Shown piece after piece: positions 18,159 to 26,186 of a stretch of DNA of 64,000 nt. Source of the DNA: Flammeovirgaceae bacterium SG7u.111 (lineage in GTDB: Bacteria > Bacteroidota > Bacteroidia > Cytophagales > Flammeovirgaceae); the NCBI GenBank assembly GCA_034044135.1, contig CP139021.1, positions 3,549,635 to 3,613,634 of the forward strand, written 5' to 3'. The notes beneath the pieces are model-generated. The model was not told where the DNA came from. It made no database searches and was given only the letters and a program-made list of their open reading frames with translations. Position 1 is the first letter of the stretch. Every line of letters starts with the position of its first letter. The translations under genes and the position numbers were made by a program.

Positions 18159-18195
18159 AAAAACAGCCCCAATGCAAGTCATTGGGGCTGTTTTT
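18159..18195. terminator. Bidirectional stem-loop terminator
   Basis: Perfect 16-bp stem (18159-18174 with 18180-18195), 5-nt loop, T-runs in both readings. It separates convergent genes. Confidence 0.9.
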
Positions 18196-18212
18196 CATTT
18201 TCTACCGCTAAC

Positions 18213-19613
18213 TTATACCCATGGACCTGTGATGGCCACGGTTAGCCCAGCATGTTGGATATTTACAAAGAAAGTTTTTCCTGATGGAGAAAAACAACCG
18301 CCGGCAAACTCGGAAGAATAGCCTACGTTTTCGGCAAGCTTATAAAAACTCCCGTCAGGCTTCACTCCTACTATTCTCGGGTGCTCATCGTCCTCGCAAG
18401 TGACCACATCGCCCCAAGGAGCGACCGTAAGGTTGTCGCAGTTGTTGACAATATTCGTATTGTTAGGCTCTACAAAAAGCTCTAGCGTGCCCGGTTGATC
18501 ATTTTCGCTTGTTGTACCTTCTTTGGGGCTTGGCGTGTACCTAAATATCTGCCCTTTCTCAATTTTGCCTCCATTGGTGCAGGCAAAATAAACCCCATCG
18601 TTTCCATACCACATCCCTTCTCCTCTGGCAAACCGTGCTGCACCATTTTCGAAGCCTCTTATTCTCAAATCATCTTTGGGGGAATCAATCTCGTCGATAT
18701 CTAGCCATTCTACTGGCAGTTTTTCGCCAATTGGCATAGGATTATCCAACTTCAACCTCTTCCAGTTCCTCGTATCAAAACTTTTCTTTCCTTTCAAAGC
18801 TAATACCTGTAGCTTTCCTCCTTGTGCTAGTTCGCCCGGAACGTTTGGAATGTACCTGTAAATCAAGCCATCGTGCCTGTCTTCGGTTTGGTACACAATC
18901 CCCGAGTTGGGGTCTACCGAGATGGCTTCGTGGTTGAACCTGCCCATTTCCTTGAGGGGAATGGGCTGAGCCATGCCAGGTTTCATCAAAGCTGGTACTT
19001 CAAAATTATAGCCATGGTCTTTTTCCACATCTCCCCCGGCTTTTTCCACTGTTTCCTCACAAGTCACCCAACTACCCCAAGGGGTTTTCCCTCCAGCGCA
19101 GTTGCGGATCGTCCCGGCCAAGCTCAAGTACTCCTCTTCAACTTCTCCAGTTTCCTCATTGTAGATCACCGTAGTGGTTCCTCCTAGTCCTGGGGTAACC
19201 CCTGAGCCATATTCATAGATCATCGATTTTTCTAAGTTGGGAAGCAACTCGTAATCTTTTCCAAACGGACCGTTTTCTGCATCGTCGCGGCTCACCTCAT
19301 GGTTTCTTACAATGATCACTCGCCCACCTTCTCCTTCAAAAGTCGCCATTCCATCTGGCTTGCCCGGTACTACAAACCCGTCTGACATGGGAGTTCCTGA
19401 GCGGGATATGATCTTATAAGAAAAGCCTTCTGGAAGCTTCAGTATTCCTTCTGGATCACGCTTAAGCTTTCCGTAACCAACTTGTATAGCGCCTTCAGCT
19501 ACTTCTTGTCCCTTTGTGCCCGCTGAGCAAGCGAAGTTTTGCAAACCGATAAACCCAAGGCTCACGATCCCTGATGTTTTTAAAAATGTTCTTCTGGTGT
19601 TGTTGTTTTTCAT
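18213..19613 (-). CDS. PhoX-family (DUF839) protein, Tat-exported
   Basis: 466 residues. The N-terminus 'TRRTFLKTSGIVSLGFIGL' is a twin-arginine signal followed by a possible lipobox ('NFAC'). The body matches the PhoX/DUF839 family: 'NCAGGKTPWGSWVTCEET' near 165, 'GRFNHEAISVDPNSG' near 225, and 'WGDVVTCEDDEHP' near 400. PhoX enzymes are calcium/iron-dependent alkaline phosphatases that release phosphate from esters outside the cytoplasm. Folded export by Tat fits a cofactor-loaded enzyme. Not all DUF839 proteins are proven phosphatases, so activity is inferred. A good promoter match lies about 100 bp upstream. Confidence 0.85.
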   Translation of the reverse strand: MKNNNTRRTFLKTSGIVSLGFIGLQNFACSAGTKGQEVAEGAIQVGYGKLKRDPEGILKLPEGFSYKIISRSGTPMSDGFVVPGKPDGMATFEGEGGRVIIVRNHEVSRDDAENGPFGKDYELLPNLEKSMIYEYGSGVTPGLGGTTTVIYNEETGEVEEEYLSLAGTIRNCAGGKTPWGSWVTCEETVEKAGGDVEKDHGYNFEVPALMKPGMAQPIPLKEMGRFNHEAISVDPNSGIVYQTEDRHDGLIYRYIPNVPGELAQGGKLQVLALKGKKSFDTRNWKRLKLDNPMPIGEKLPVEWLDIDEIDSPKDDLRIRGFENGAARFARGEGMWYGNDGVYFACTNGGKIEKGQIFRYTPSPKEGTTSENDQPGTLELFVEPNNTNIVNNCDNLTVAPWGDVVTCEDDEHPRIVGVKPDGSFYKLAENVGYSSEFAGGCFSPSGKTFFVNIQHAGLTVAITGPWV

Positions 19614-19943
19614 TTGTGAATAGTTTTGAGAAGTTCACCTTTGACGAAAGCCAATAGGCAATACTTAAAATGAGGGAAAAAATTGAGGTAGTTCTATTGC
19701 TTATAAAGTACCAAATATAACCGCTTTGGTATTACACCAAAATGATGCGTATGTTTTCTTTTTGCGAATAGACTATATACAGCTTGTGGCAATAAAGGTA
19801 TTTCTCAAAACTAATGACGGAAATAGTTTGGGATAAATACAAATACTTACAATGTTATCAAACAAAACAAAACACTTTCCATAGTGATAAAAACTCAATA
19901 AGGGAAGTTATCAGCGCATAAACCCTCCCTTTTTTTGGATGGA
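19614..19943. other. Intergenic region with PhoX promoter
   Basis: 330 bp between two minus-strand genes. It contains the promoter and inverted repeat described at 19709-19741; nothing else recognised. Confidence 0.5.
19712..19741 (-). promoter_or_regulatory. Predicted Bacteroidota sigma-ABfr promoter for the PhoX gene
   Basis: On the minus strand TTTG (19741-19738), 18-nt spacer, TATATTTG (19719-19712). This matches the -33 TTTG / -7 TAnnTTTG promoter of Bacteroidota, with a slightly short spacer. The implied leader is about 95 nt. Confidence 0.5.
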
Positions 19944-20501
19944 TTATGCCAAAAAGAATAAGAAAATGAGTGGGAATACAGCTCCAGCAAGGGCCATCCA
20001 CCAGCCACGTTTTTTAAAGCTAAACTTCCCAGAAGAAATGAACATTCCTGAAATTGCGATAAAAATCATGGCTACGCCAAAAATATCTGAGTACCAAATC
20101 CAAGCAGGGTTGGTGGTTTGGTGAAGGTCTGCCATTTCCGCCAAGCCATATCTCCTCCCAAAAAAATCGAGTTGCCCCTCCCCTGTTTCAAGGCTCACAT
20201 CGGCCATCGCATCTTCAAAATAAATCTTCAGCCTGCCTTCTTGCACACGCACTCTACGGTATTCATTCCCAATCCCTATCTGCGGAATAAGCGATTTGGC
20301 CACTTCGTCATCGTATTCCTCTACACCCTGAGGAAGCTTGAGCGTAAGCGACTCTGAAGTCATGGTAAACTGCCTCGAATTAAAGGATCTCCTATGGTTC
20401 AATGCTATTCCTGATATGGAAAAAGCGAGAATAAGCCCTACAAATACATAAGCAATGTCTCTGTGGTAATTGCGGCAAAAAGTCTTGAATTTCTTACTCA
20501 T
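19944..20501 (-). CDS. PepSY-associated TM helix domain protein
   Basis: 185 residues. The start at 20501 ('MSKKFKTFCRNYHRDIAY') is preferred over an ATG 8 codons upstream because the family begins with this basic segment. A TM helix ('YVFVGLILAFSISGIALNH') is followed by a periplasmic region with a PepSY-like beta structure, then two TM helices near the C-terminus ('WYSDIFGVAMIFIAISGMFI' and 'WWMALAGAVFPLIFLFFLA'). PepSY-TM proteins often accompany iron-siderophore uptake or peptidase control. No such partners are adjacent. Exact function unknown. Confidence 0.82.
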   Translation of the reverse strand: MSKKFKTFCRNYHRDIAYVFVGLILAFSISGIALNHRRSFNSRQFTMTSESLTLKLPQGVEEYDDEVAKSLIPQIGIGNEYRRVRVQEGRLKIYFEDAMADVSLETGEGQLDFFGRRYGLAEMADLHQTTNPAWIWYSDIFGVAMIFIAISGMFISSGKFSFKKRGWWMALAGAVFPLIFLFFLA

Positions 20502-20525
20502 TTTATTTAGACTGGTTAAAAACAA

Positions 20526-20845
20526 AAGGTCAAAGATAAGTTATCTTAAGTATTTAATGTGCTTGTGAGCCTATAGAAATATCGAAATTCCTGTGATTTT
20601 GGAAGAAAAGTGCTTTCTACAAAAATTGGTTGGGCAATTCGGAGGGGTGTGATAGAAACCCATTTGCCACCGAAGACGAGAAGTTTTTAATCTTTACAAG
20701 CGGCAGTGGAAGTATTGAAGAAAAGACTATTTTCAATATTACATCATTCCTTTTAAACCTTCCGAATTTAAAGTCAATAAAAAAGAGGGCTAGCGCCCTC
20801 TCGGTTTAGTTTAGTAGTTACATGCAGATTCAACAAATTATACTT
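20526..20845. other. Intergenic region
   Basis: 320 bp between minus-strand genes. Only the terminator at 20784-20801 is recognisable; the upstream half must hold the promoter of the PepSY gene. Confidence 0.4.
20784..20801 (-). terminator. Stem-loop terminator
   Basis: Perfect 7-bp GC-rich stem with loop TAGC; on the minus strand it is followed by a T-rich run. It ends the gene that stops at 20846. Confidence 0.7.
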
Positions 20846-21679
20846 TTAACGCCTACGTCTTTTATGAGTCTTACTTTTCTTTTGGTTTGGAATAATTCCT
20901 ACTTGTAAGCCCGCAGCTCCAAATTGAGTTTTAACATTGTTGTAGGTTGAATGAGAGAATGTAAAAACAGGTCCGAATTTCATATTTTTCACCACAAAAA
21001 GAAAGTCAAACTTCCCCCCGGTTACTCCCCTTGTACTAAGCAAAGCACTTGCTCCTACTTCGGCATGAAACCTAAAGTCTCCTGGAATAATCACTCCGGC
21101 ACCTATGGGCATATGAATCTGAAATTGACTTACTTCAGGCAATTCTGGAAAAGGTGTTTTCATATACATCAAGCCCAAAGTAATAAAATATCCTTTGTAG
21201 GCATATTCATCAACATCCCTTAATTCTGTTACAAAGCCCATTACTAAATCTCTTTTGGGTGCGGCTTCTTGGTAATTGTATTCCTCTGGAGCATCATAAC
21301 TACTCCACCTAGTAGAATAATCCGCTACCTGAACAGAATTATTATACACATTTCTGTCAAAAGAAGACGAGAATGAACCTACAGATTCATTATTTAGCAA
21401 TGCATTATCTCCCTCTAGTTGGAGAACTGCTTCGCTATGAATAGATGCATAATGGGCAAATACACTATAGGATGGTGTAAGTCTTTTGAAAAAACTTTTC
21501 TTACCCGAATTCCTCTTTTTCTTAAATGGAGATTTCTTCTTTGAATTATACGTGGTATTAATGCCAGCACTAGTTGGCATTTGAGAACGTGAGTTTTTTC
21601 TTGTACTGTTTGATTGAGCTACCCCTATACCTATAGTTAATAAAAATGAAATAATAAATAATGATATTCTTTTCATCAT
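20846..21679 (-). CDS. Hypothetical secreted protein, possible outer-membrane beta-barrel
   Basis: 277 residues with a signal peptide ('ISLFIISFLLTIGIGVAQ'). The mature N-terminus is very basic and low in complexity (Ser/Asn/Lys, about residues 22-68, 'KKKSPFKKKRNSGKKSFFKR'), and the C-terminus ends 'KSKTHKRRRR'. The centre, from about 140, shows alternating polar and hydrophobic strands with Gly ('MPIGAGVIIPGDFRFHAEVG'), as in small porin-like proteins. No family recognised. It has its own terminator and stands as a single gene. Confidence 0.6.
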   Translation of the reverse strand: MMKRISLFIISFLLTIGIGVAQSNSTRKNSRSQMPTSAGINTTYNSKKKSPFKKKRNSGKKSFFKRLTPSYSVFAHYASIHSEAVLQLEGDNALLNNESVGSFSSSFDRNVYNNSVQVADYSTRWSSYDAPEEYNYQEAAPKRDLVMGFVTELRDVDEYAYKGYFITLGLMYMKTPFPELPEVSQFQIHMPIGAGVIIPGDFRFHAEVGASALLSTRGVTGGKFDFLFVVKNMKFGPVFTFSHSTYNNVKTQFGAAGLQVGIIPNQKKSKTHKRRRR

Positions 21680-21849
21680 AAAATTTTGAATTGGTCAGAT
21701 AACTATTTTTATAGTATGAGTTATAATCGATTTCCCTTGCTTTCGCTATAACGAGTCCTCATGACAATGATTACCTACGGCTCGTAGAAACTTGTTAATA
21801 TATCTGTAGTACAGGTTTTTAATTCGATGAAATGGATATCATAAAGCAC

Positions 21850-21881
21850 AAACCCCTCTGAAGCACATATCAGAGGGGTTT
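21850..21881 (-). terminator. Stem-loop terminator of the Tricorn-like protease gene
   Basis: Perfect 12-bp stem 21850-21861/21870-21881 with 8-nt loop; flanked by T on the right and A on the left, so usable in both directions. Confidence 0.8.
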
Positions 21882-21923
21882 TACATAAGTAATTAATGAT
21901 ATAACTATCAGGGTTATACAATT

Positions 21924-24900
21924 CTAATTATTTCCCAAGCCTGTCTTGTTAGGGTAAGGAGGTTTTTGAGGTGTTTTAGGTGGATTTTTTTCCAATTCCT
22001 GCTTAATCACCTCTATAGCCTTGTCCAATTGAGGATCATCTCCTCTTCCCATCACATCTGCTGGGGCATCTACTTCATAGTCAGGGTCAACGCCGTAGCC
22101 CTCAACAGCCCATTTGCCATCCTCGGCAGTCCACATACCAAAGTTAGGGGAAGAGAGGAAGCCACCGTCAATCAATGGAGGAATTCCTGAGATACCCACA
22201 AGACCACCCCAAGTTCGCTTTCCTACCACAGGGCCTACACCCGCTTTTTTGAAGTAATAAGGGAAAGCATCTCCACCAGAGCCAGCCCATTCGTTGGCTA
22301 TCATCACTTTTGGTCCGTTGTTGTTCACAAAAGGAGTTTGCCAATCTTTGTGGTCTCTCCTGCCCCAGTAGTTGTAAACAGGACGGTTGAGCAACTCGAT
22401 GAACCTATCAGGAATCTGTCCTCCAGAATTGAAGCGTTCATCAATAATGAGAGCATCCTTATCGTACTGGCCTTGGAACATTCTTACCAGCTCGGTCTGC
22501 CCTTGTATTCCAGTATTTGGCACATAGATATACCCTACTTTCCCACCGGTCGCATCAGCCACTTTCTGGCGATTGTGCTCTATCCAAGCAAGATTTCTCA
22601 ACCTCGATTCATTTGAAATGGTTTTCACCAACACATCTTTTGCACCGCTCGTGTTGGGCTCACTGTTCACTGTAAGCATCACAGTTTCATTTGCCAAACC
22701 TTGGAACGAAGCCCAAATATCTTTAGCAGCATCCACTGGGATAGTATTTACGGCTAAAACATAATCGCCTTCGCTAATGTCAACACCAGGCTGTGCCAAA
22801 GGAGATTTAACATCTATATCCCAAGGAGAGCCTTTATAGATTTTCGTGATTTTGTAAGCACCGTTTTCCAACGCAAAATCAGCCCCGAGCATTCCTACTC
22901 CTTTGAAAGAAGCATATTCAGCATCGCCCCCGCCTACATAGGCATGGCCAACGTTAAGCTCGCCAATCAGCTCACCTATGATGTAATTCACATCTTGACG
23001 AGAAGTTGCAAAAGGAAGCAATTTTTCGTAGCGGTCGCCCATCGCTTTCCAGTCAACGCCGTGCATATTTGAGGCGTAGAAAAAGTCTCGTTGATGCCTC
23101 CAAGCTTCCTTATAAATCTGAGCCCATTCTTCTTTTGGTTCAATCGTTGCCTTTAGTCCATTCAGGCTGATTTTGCCATCCCCAACTTTTTTGCCCTTTG
23201 CCACCTCTATTATTCCATAGCTTCCGCTAGCGTTGTAGATAACTTGCTTGGCATCTGCAGAAATATCGTAGTTATTAATTCCCGAAATTATCGTACCTTC
23301 TTCTTTTTCTTCCAAATCAAAAAAGCAAAGCTCGCCGTTAGGCTGACCATCTGCCCCTGCTCCCGCAGCGGGAAACTTTAGGTAAAGAACTTTGCCTTCT
23401 GAGGCAAAAACACTTCCCACATTTTTCACATCTACAGGCAAGACTGTTGAGCGATATTCAAAGCCATCAAAGTCTATGGCTACTTTCATTTCTTCGTCCT
23501 CTTCCTTTTCTTCTCCTTTTTTGTCTTTTCCTTTCTTACCTTTCCCTTCATCATCTTCTTTCTTTTTCTCTTTCACTTCTTCCATATCATTTTCTGGAGC
23601 TAAGATGGAAGGAGTGCTTTTTTGGAGCGTAGTAGCCACCAAAGCAGATCCGTTGGGGTAAATCCAAGTAGCATCGTAGTCGCTGTAAATGGGAGAAAAG
23701 TTACGAATAGAAACGTAGAACAAGTATTTTCCATCGGTACTGAAAACTGGGGAATTGTCATTGTAAAAACCACTGGTAAGGTCTTTTACCTGTTTACTTT
23801 CGCTGTCGTAAACCGCTATTTTATTTTTAATGGTATTTACACTTCTGGGAAAAACCAACCAACGGCTATCAGGCGACCATTTGAAATCAGTGATTACATT
23901 ATAATCGTCTTTAAATACATTTTCCACAGCCTTGCTGGCTACATCTATTATTTTTATTTGCCCAGTTTTATCCGTAAAAGCAATCTTTTTGCTATCGGGC
24001 GACCACTCAGGGTGCATCAGGAACATCGAACCTTCTGTGGTTAATTGTTGCGCCTTTTCTTTTCCCTTCGAATCTTGGATATACAGCTCGTACTCACCTG
24101 TTTTGTCAGAGAAGTAGGCAATGTATTTGCCATCAGGCGACCATTTGGGATCGCGCTCGGCTACGCCCGAAGTGTTGGTCAAATTCAAGGTAACACCATC
24201 TTCTTTGGGCACGGTCAAAATTTCACCCCTTGCACCAAACAAAGCCCTTTTTCCAGTTGGTGAAACACAATAGGTAAACACTTGCCTACTCAAGTTTTTG
24301 GATTCTGTTCTGGTAGCCATCAGCTCCGAAGGAACTTGAATTTTCACTTCTGTGGTAGAATTGTCGCTCAGATTAAGCAAGAAAAGTTTTCCTCCATTTT
24401 CAAAAATAATCTCGCCATTTCCAATGTTCGGAAACTTCACATCAAACTCCTTGTAGTCGGTCACCTTGGCAAATTGCTTGATTTCCGTATCGTAGCTCCA
24501 GATGTTGAGCTTGGTCGTTTCCCTATCGCTCAGGAAATAAACTTTGTTGCCATCCCACATGGGCAAGGCATCGGTTCCCTTGTATGAAGTGATTTTTTCA
24601 GATTTCCCTGTACCAAAGTCATGGATCCATACATCGCTGGCCATACCACCTTGGTAGCGCTTCCACGTCCTTCCCAGCCTGTTGAGGTACTGGTACGCCA
24701 ATTTGCTACCGTCGGCATTAAACGAACCAAGCTCTGCGTAAAACAATGGTAGCTTTTCGGGCAAACCACCTGCTATTGGCTGTTTGTAAAACTGGCTGAA
24801 CCTCCCCGACGGGCTTTGCATTCTCGATGCTATCAACACCGATTTCCCATCAGGATACCAGCTCACCATGCGCTCGCCAGTTGGGTGGTGGGTGATCCGC

Positions 24901-25217
24901 TGAGCAAACCCGCCTTTGCTGGGGATGGTATAAATATCTGTGTTTCCATCGTAATTTCCACTAAAAGCGATGGTGCTGCCGTCAGGCGAAAACTGAGGGT
25001 TGGTCTCCATTCCTTTGGCAGAGGTTATTCTGCTCGCCAAACCGCCCGACTTGGGCACTACCCAAATATCTTCGGCATATACAAACGTGATTTGATTGTC
25101 GCTCACATCGGGAAAACGGAGCATCAACGCATCTGGCTGAGTGTTTTGCCCCAAAACTGATGTACTTAAAAGTGTGGCAAAAAATAGTAAAAATGAGTTC
25201 AGTGTGCTTATCTTCAT
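21924..25217 (-). CDS. Tricorn-type S41 family peptidase, secreted
   Basis: 1097 residues with signal peptide ('FLLFFATLLSTSVLGQ'). N-terminal TolB/PD40-type propeller repeats ('GMETNPQFSPDGSTIAFSG', 'DPKWSPDGKYIAYFSD', 'HPEWSPDSKKIAFTD') occupy about 30-530. A very charged Lys/Glu/Asp linker follows (about 542-572). Then a second beta region, the core domain, a PDZ domain around 800-890, and the S41 catalytic domain with 'NEWAGSGGDAFPYYFKKAG' (nucleophile Ser near 985). Tricorn-like proteases degrade peptides with gating by the propellers. Here the export signal indicates periplasmic or extracellular action. Length fits this Bacteroidota family. Confidence 0.92.
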   Translation of the reverse strand: MKISTLNSFLLFFATLLSTSVLGQNTQPDALMLRFPDVSDNQITFVYAEDIWVVPKSGGLASRITSAKGMETNPQFSPDGSTIAFSGNYDGNTDIYTIPSKGGFAQRITHHPTGERMVSWYPDGKSVLIASRMQSPSGRFSQFYKQPIAGGLPEKLPLFYAELGSFNADGSKLAYQYLNRLGRTWKRYQGGMASDVWIHDFGTGKSEKITSYKGTDALPMWDGNKVYFLSDRETTKLNIWSYDTEIKQFAKVTDYKEFDVKFPNIGNGEIIFENGGKLFLLNLSDNSTTEVKIQVPSELMATRTESKNLSRQVFTYCVSPTGKRALFGARGEILTVPKEDGVTLNLTNTSGVAERDPKWSPDGKYIAYFSDKTGEYELYIQDSKGKEKAQQLTTEGSMFLMHPEWSPDSKKIAFTDKTGQIKIIDVASKAVENVFKDDYNVITDFKWSPDSRWLVFPRSVNTIKNKIAVYDSESKQVKDLTSGFYNDNSPVFSTDGKYLFYVSIRNFSPIYSDYDATWIYPNGSALVATTLQKSTPSILAPENDMEEVKEKKKEDDEGKGKKGKDKKGEEKEEDEEMKVAIDFDGFEYRSTVLPVDVKNVGSVFASEGKVLYLKFPAAGAGADGQPNGELCFFDLEEKEEGTIISGINNYDISADAKQVIYNASGSYGIIEVAKGKKVGDGKISLNGLKATIEPKEEWAQIYKEAWRHQRDFFYASNMHGVDWKAMGDRYEKLLPFATSRQDVNYIIGELIGELNVGHAYVGGGDAEYASFKGVGMLGADFALENGAYKITKIYKGSPWDIDVKSPLAQPGVDISEGDYVLAVNTIPVDAAKDIWASFQGLANETVMLTVNSEPNTSGAKDVLVKTISNESRLRNLAWIEHNRQKVADATGGKVGYIYVPNTGIQGQTELVRMFQGQYDKDALIIDERFNSGGQIPDRFIELLNRPVYNYWGRRDHKDWQTPFVNNNGPKVMIANEWAGSGGDAFPYYFKKAGVGPVVGKRTWGGLVGISGIPPLIDGGFLSSPNFGMWTAEDGKWAVEGYGVDPDYEVDAPADVMGRGDDPQLDKAIEVIKQELEKNPPKTPQKPPYPNKTGLGNN

Positions 25218-25631
25218 TTGAGAAATAGTTAAGTTAAGATAAATGAAAAATCCATTGCGGCGTATGTAGTTGGAAGTTATATTGCTTATCAGAAGCTGAC
25301 CGTAACAAGCAACTTCTTACTTGAAAGATCAAAACTTTGCCCTACAAGTCAAATTGAAGATGTTTGCATGCAGGAAATTGGATGATGGTCGGCAAATAGC
25401 TTATTTGAGCATTTCCATGAAATATATTATTGACTGGGGAAAATTAATGTCACTCAACGGTAACTTTTTACATAGCCAAAGCGTTTTAAAGGAAAGTGTT
25501 TGATAATGAGCAAGTAAAAATCTTGCAAAGAATTTTTGTATGCATGCATAATATATAAGTCTTGGTGAGTATATTTGTATAAGTTATTGAGGAAGAAAGG
25601 AATTTATTGTTCATAAAAAACATATAAAAAA
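25218..25631. other. Divergent intergenic region
   Basis: 414 bp between the Tricorn-like gene (minus) and the phasin-like gene (plus). A TATATTTG (25570-25577) fits the -7 element for the plus gene about 55 bp before its start, but the nearest TTTG is 31 bp upstream, too far for a standard promoter. A 60-codon open frame at 25321-25503 lacks support as a gene. Confidence 0.4.
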
Positions 25632-25973
25632 ATGGAAGAATTGCTGAAAAGAATACTTTATACAGGTGTTGGAATAGTATCCCTCACAGCTGAGAAACTA
25701 CAAGAAGTAGTGGACGAATTGGTAAAGGACCAAAAGTTGAGCATCGACGAAGGCAAAAAAATAGTTGATGGCTTCGTGAAAGAAACAGATGGTAAAAAAG
25801 ACGAATTTGAAGCTCAAGTAAAAGGCATCACTGAAAAAGTGATTAAGACATTCAGCTTTGCCACTGGGCAACAAGTAGAAGAATTGACTGCGAGAATAGA
25901 AGCGTTGGAAGCAAAACACAAACCAACCAAAACTACTCGCTCCTCTAAAAAAGAAGAGGAATTAACAGCTTAG
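25632..25973 (+). CDS. Phasin family-like small coiled-coil protein
   Basis: 113 residues, no signal peptide. An amphipathic helix ('LLKRILYTGVGIVSLTAEKL') is followed by a long charged helical region, a coiled coil ('VEELTARIEALEAKHK') and a Lys/Ser/Thr tail. This matches proteins annotated as phasin or polyhydroxyalkanoate granule-associated. No PHA synthase or granule genes are nearby, and in Bacteroidota such proteins may do something else. The gene stands alone with a strong terminator. Confidence 0.7.
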   Translation: MEELLKRILYTGVGIVSLTAEKLQEVVDELVKDQKLSIDEGKKIVDGFVKETDGKKDEFEAQVKGITEKVIKTFSFATGQQVEELTARIEALEAKHKPTKTTRSSKKEEELTA

Positions 25974-26056
25974 TTTTTTTAGTTTATTTTGATAGCGTCT
26001 CTGAGTTTGGCGTAAGCCAATTATTCTTTTGCTAAAATTGATTTTATACAAGAATT

Positions 26057-26085
26057 GCCGAACCATATGGTTCGGCATTTTCTTT
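26057..26085 (+). terminator. Stem-loop terminator of the phasin-like gene
   Basis: Perfect palindrome 26057-26076 (GCCGAACC arms around ATAT), followed by ATTTTCTTTTT. Its position rules out the longest upstream start of the next gene. Confidence 0.8.
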
Positions 26086-26186
26086 TTACAGCCTCCTTAT
26101 TTCTCTCCCTCTATTTTGCTCCTTCCTTTTGGTTTTTCAAAAAAAAACTAACTTGCGAATTGACATACAACCTCATAATAAAACAA

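Noticed and set aside
25321-25503. A 60-codon open frame between the Tricorn-like and phasin-like genes
   Set aside because: No recognisable features, starts at a non-ATG codon, and lies in a divergent promoter region.
25533-25577. Promoter for the phasin-like gene (TTTTTG ... TATATTTG)
   Set aside because: The 31-bp spacing is about 11 bp too long for the Bacteroidota promoter.
26055-26186. N-terminal extension of the GH20 protein
   Set aside because: It would start inside the stem of the upstream terminator and hide a proper lipoprotein signal.
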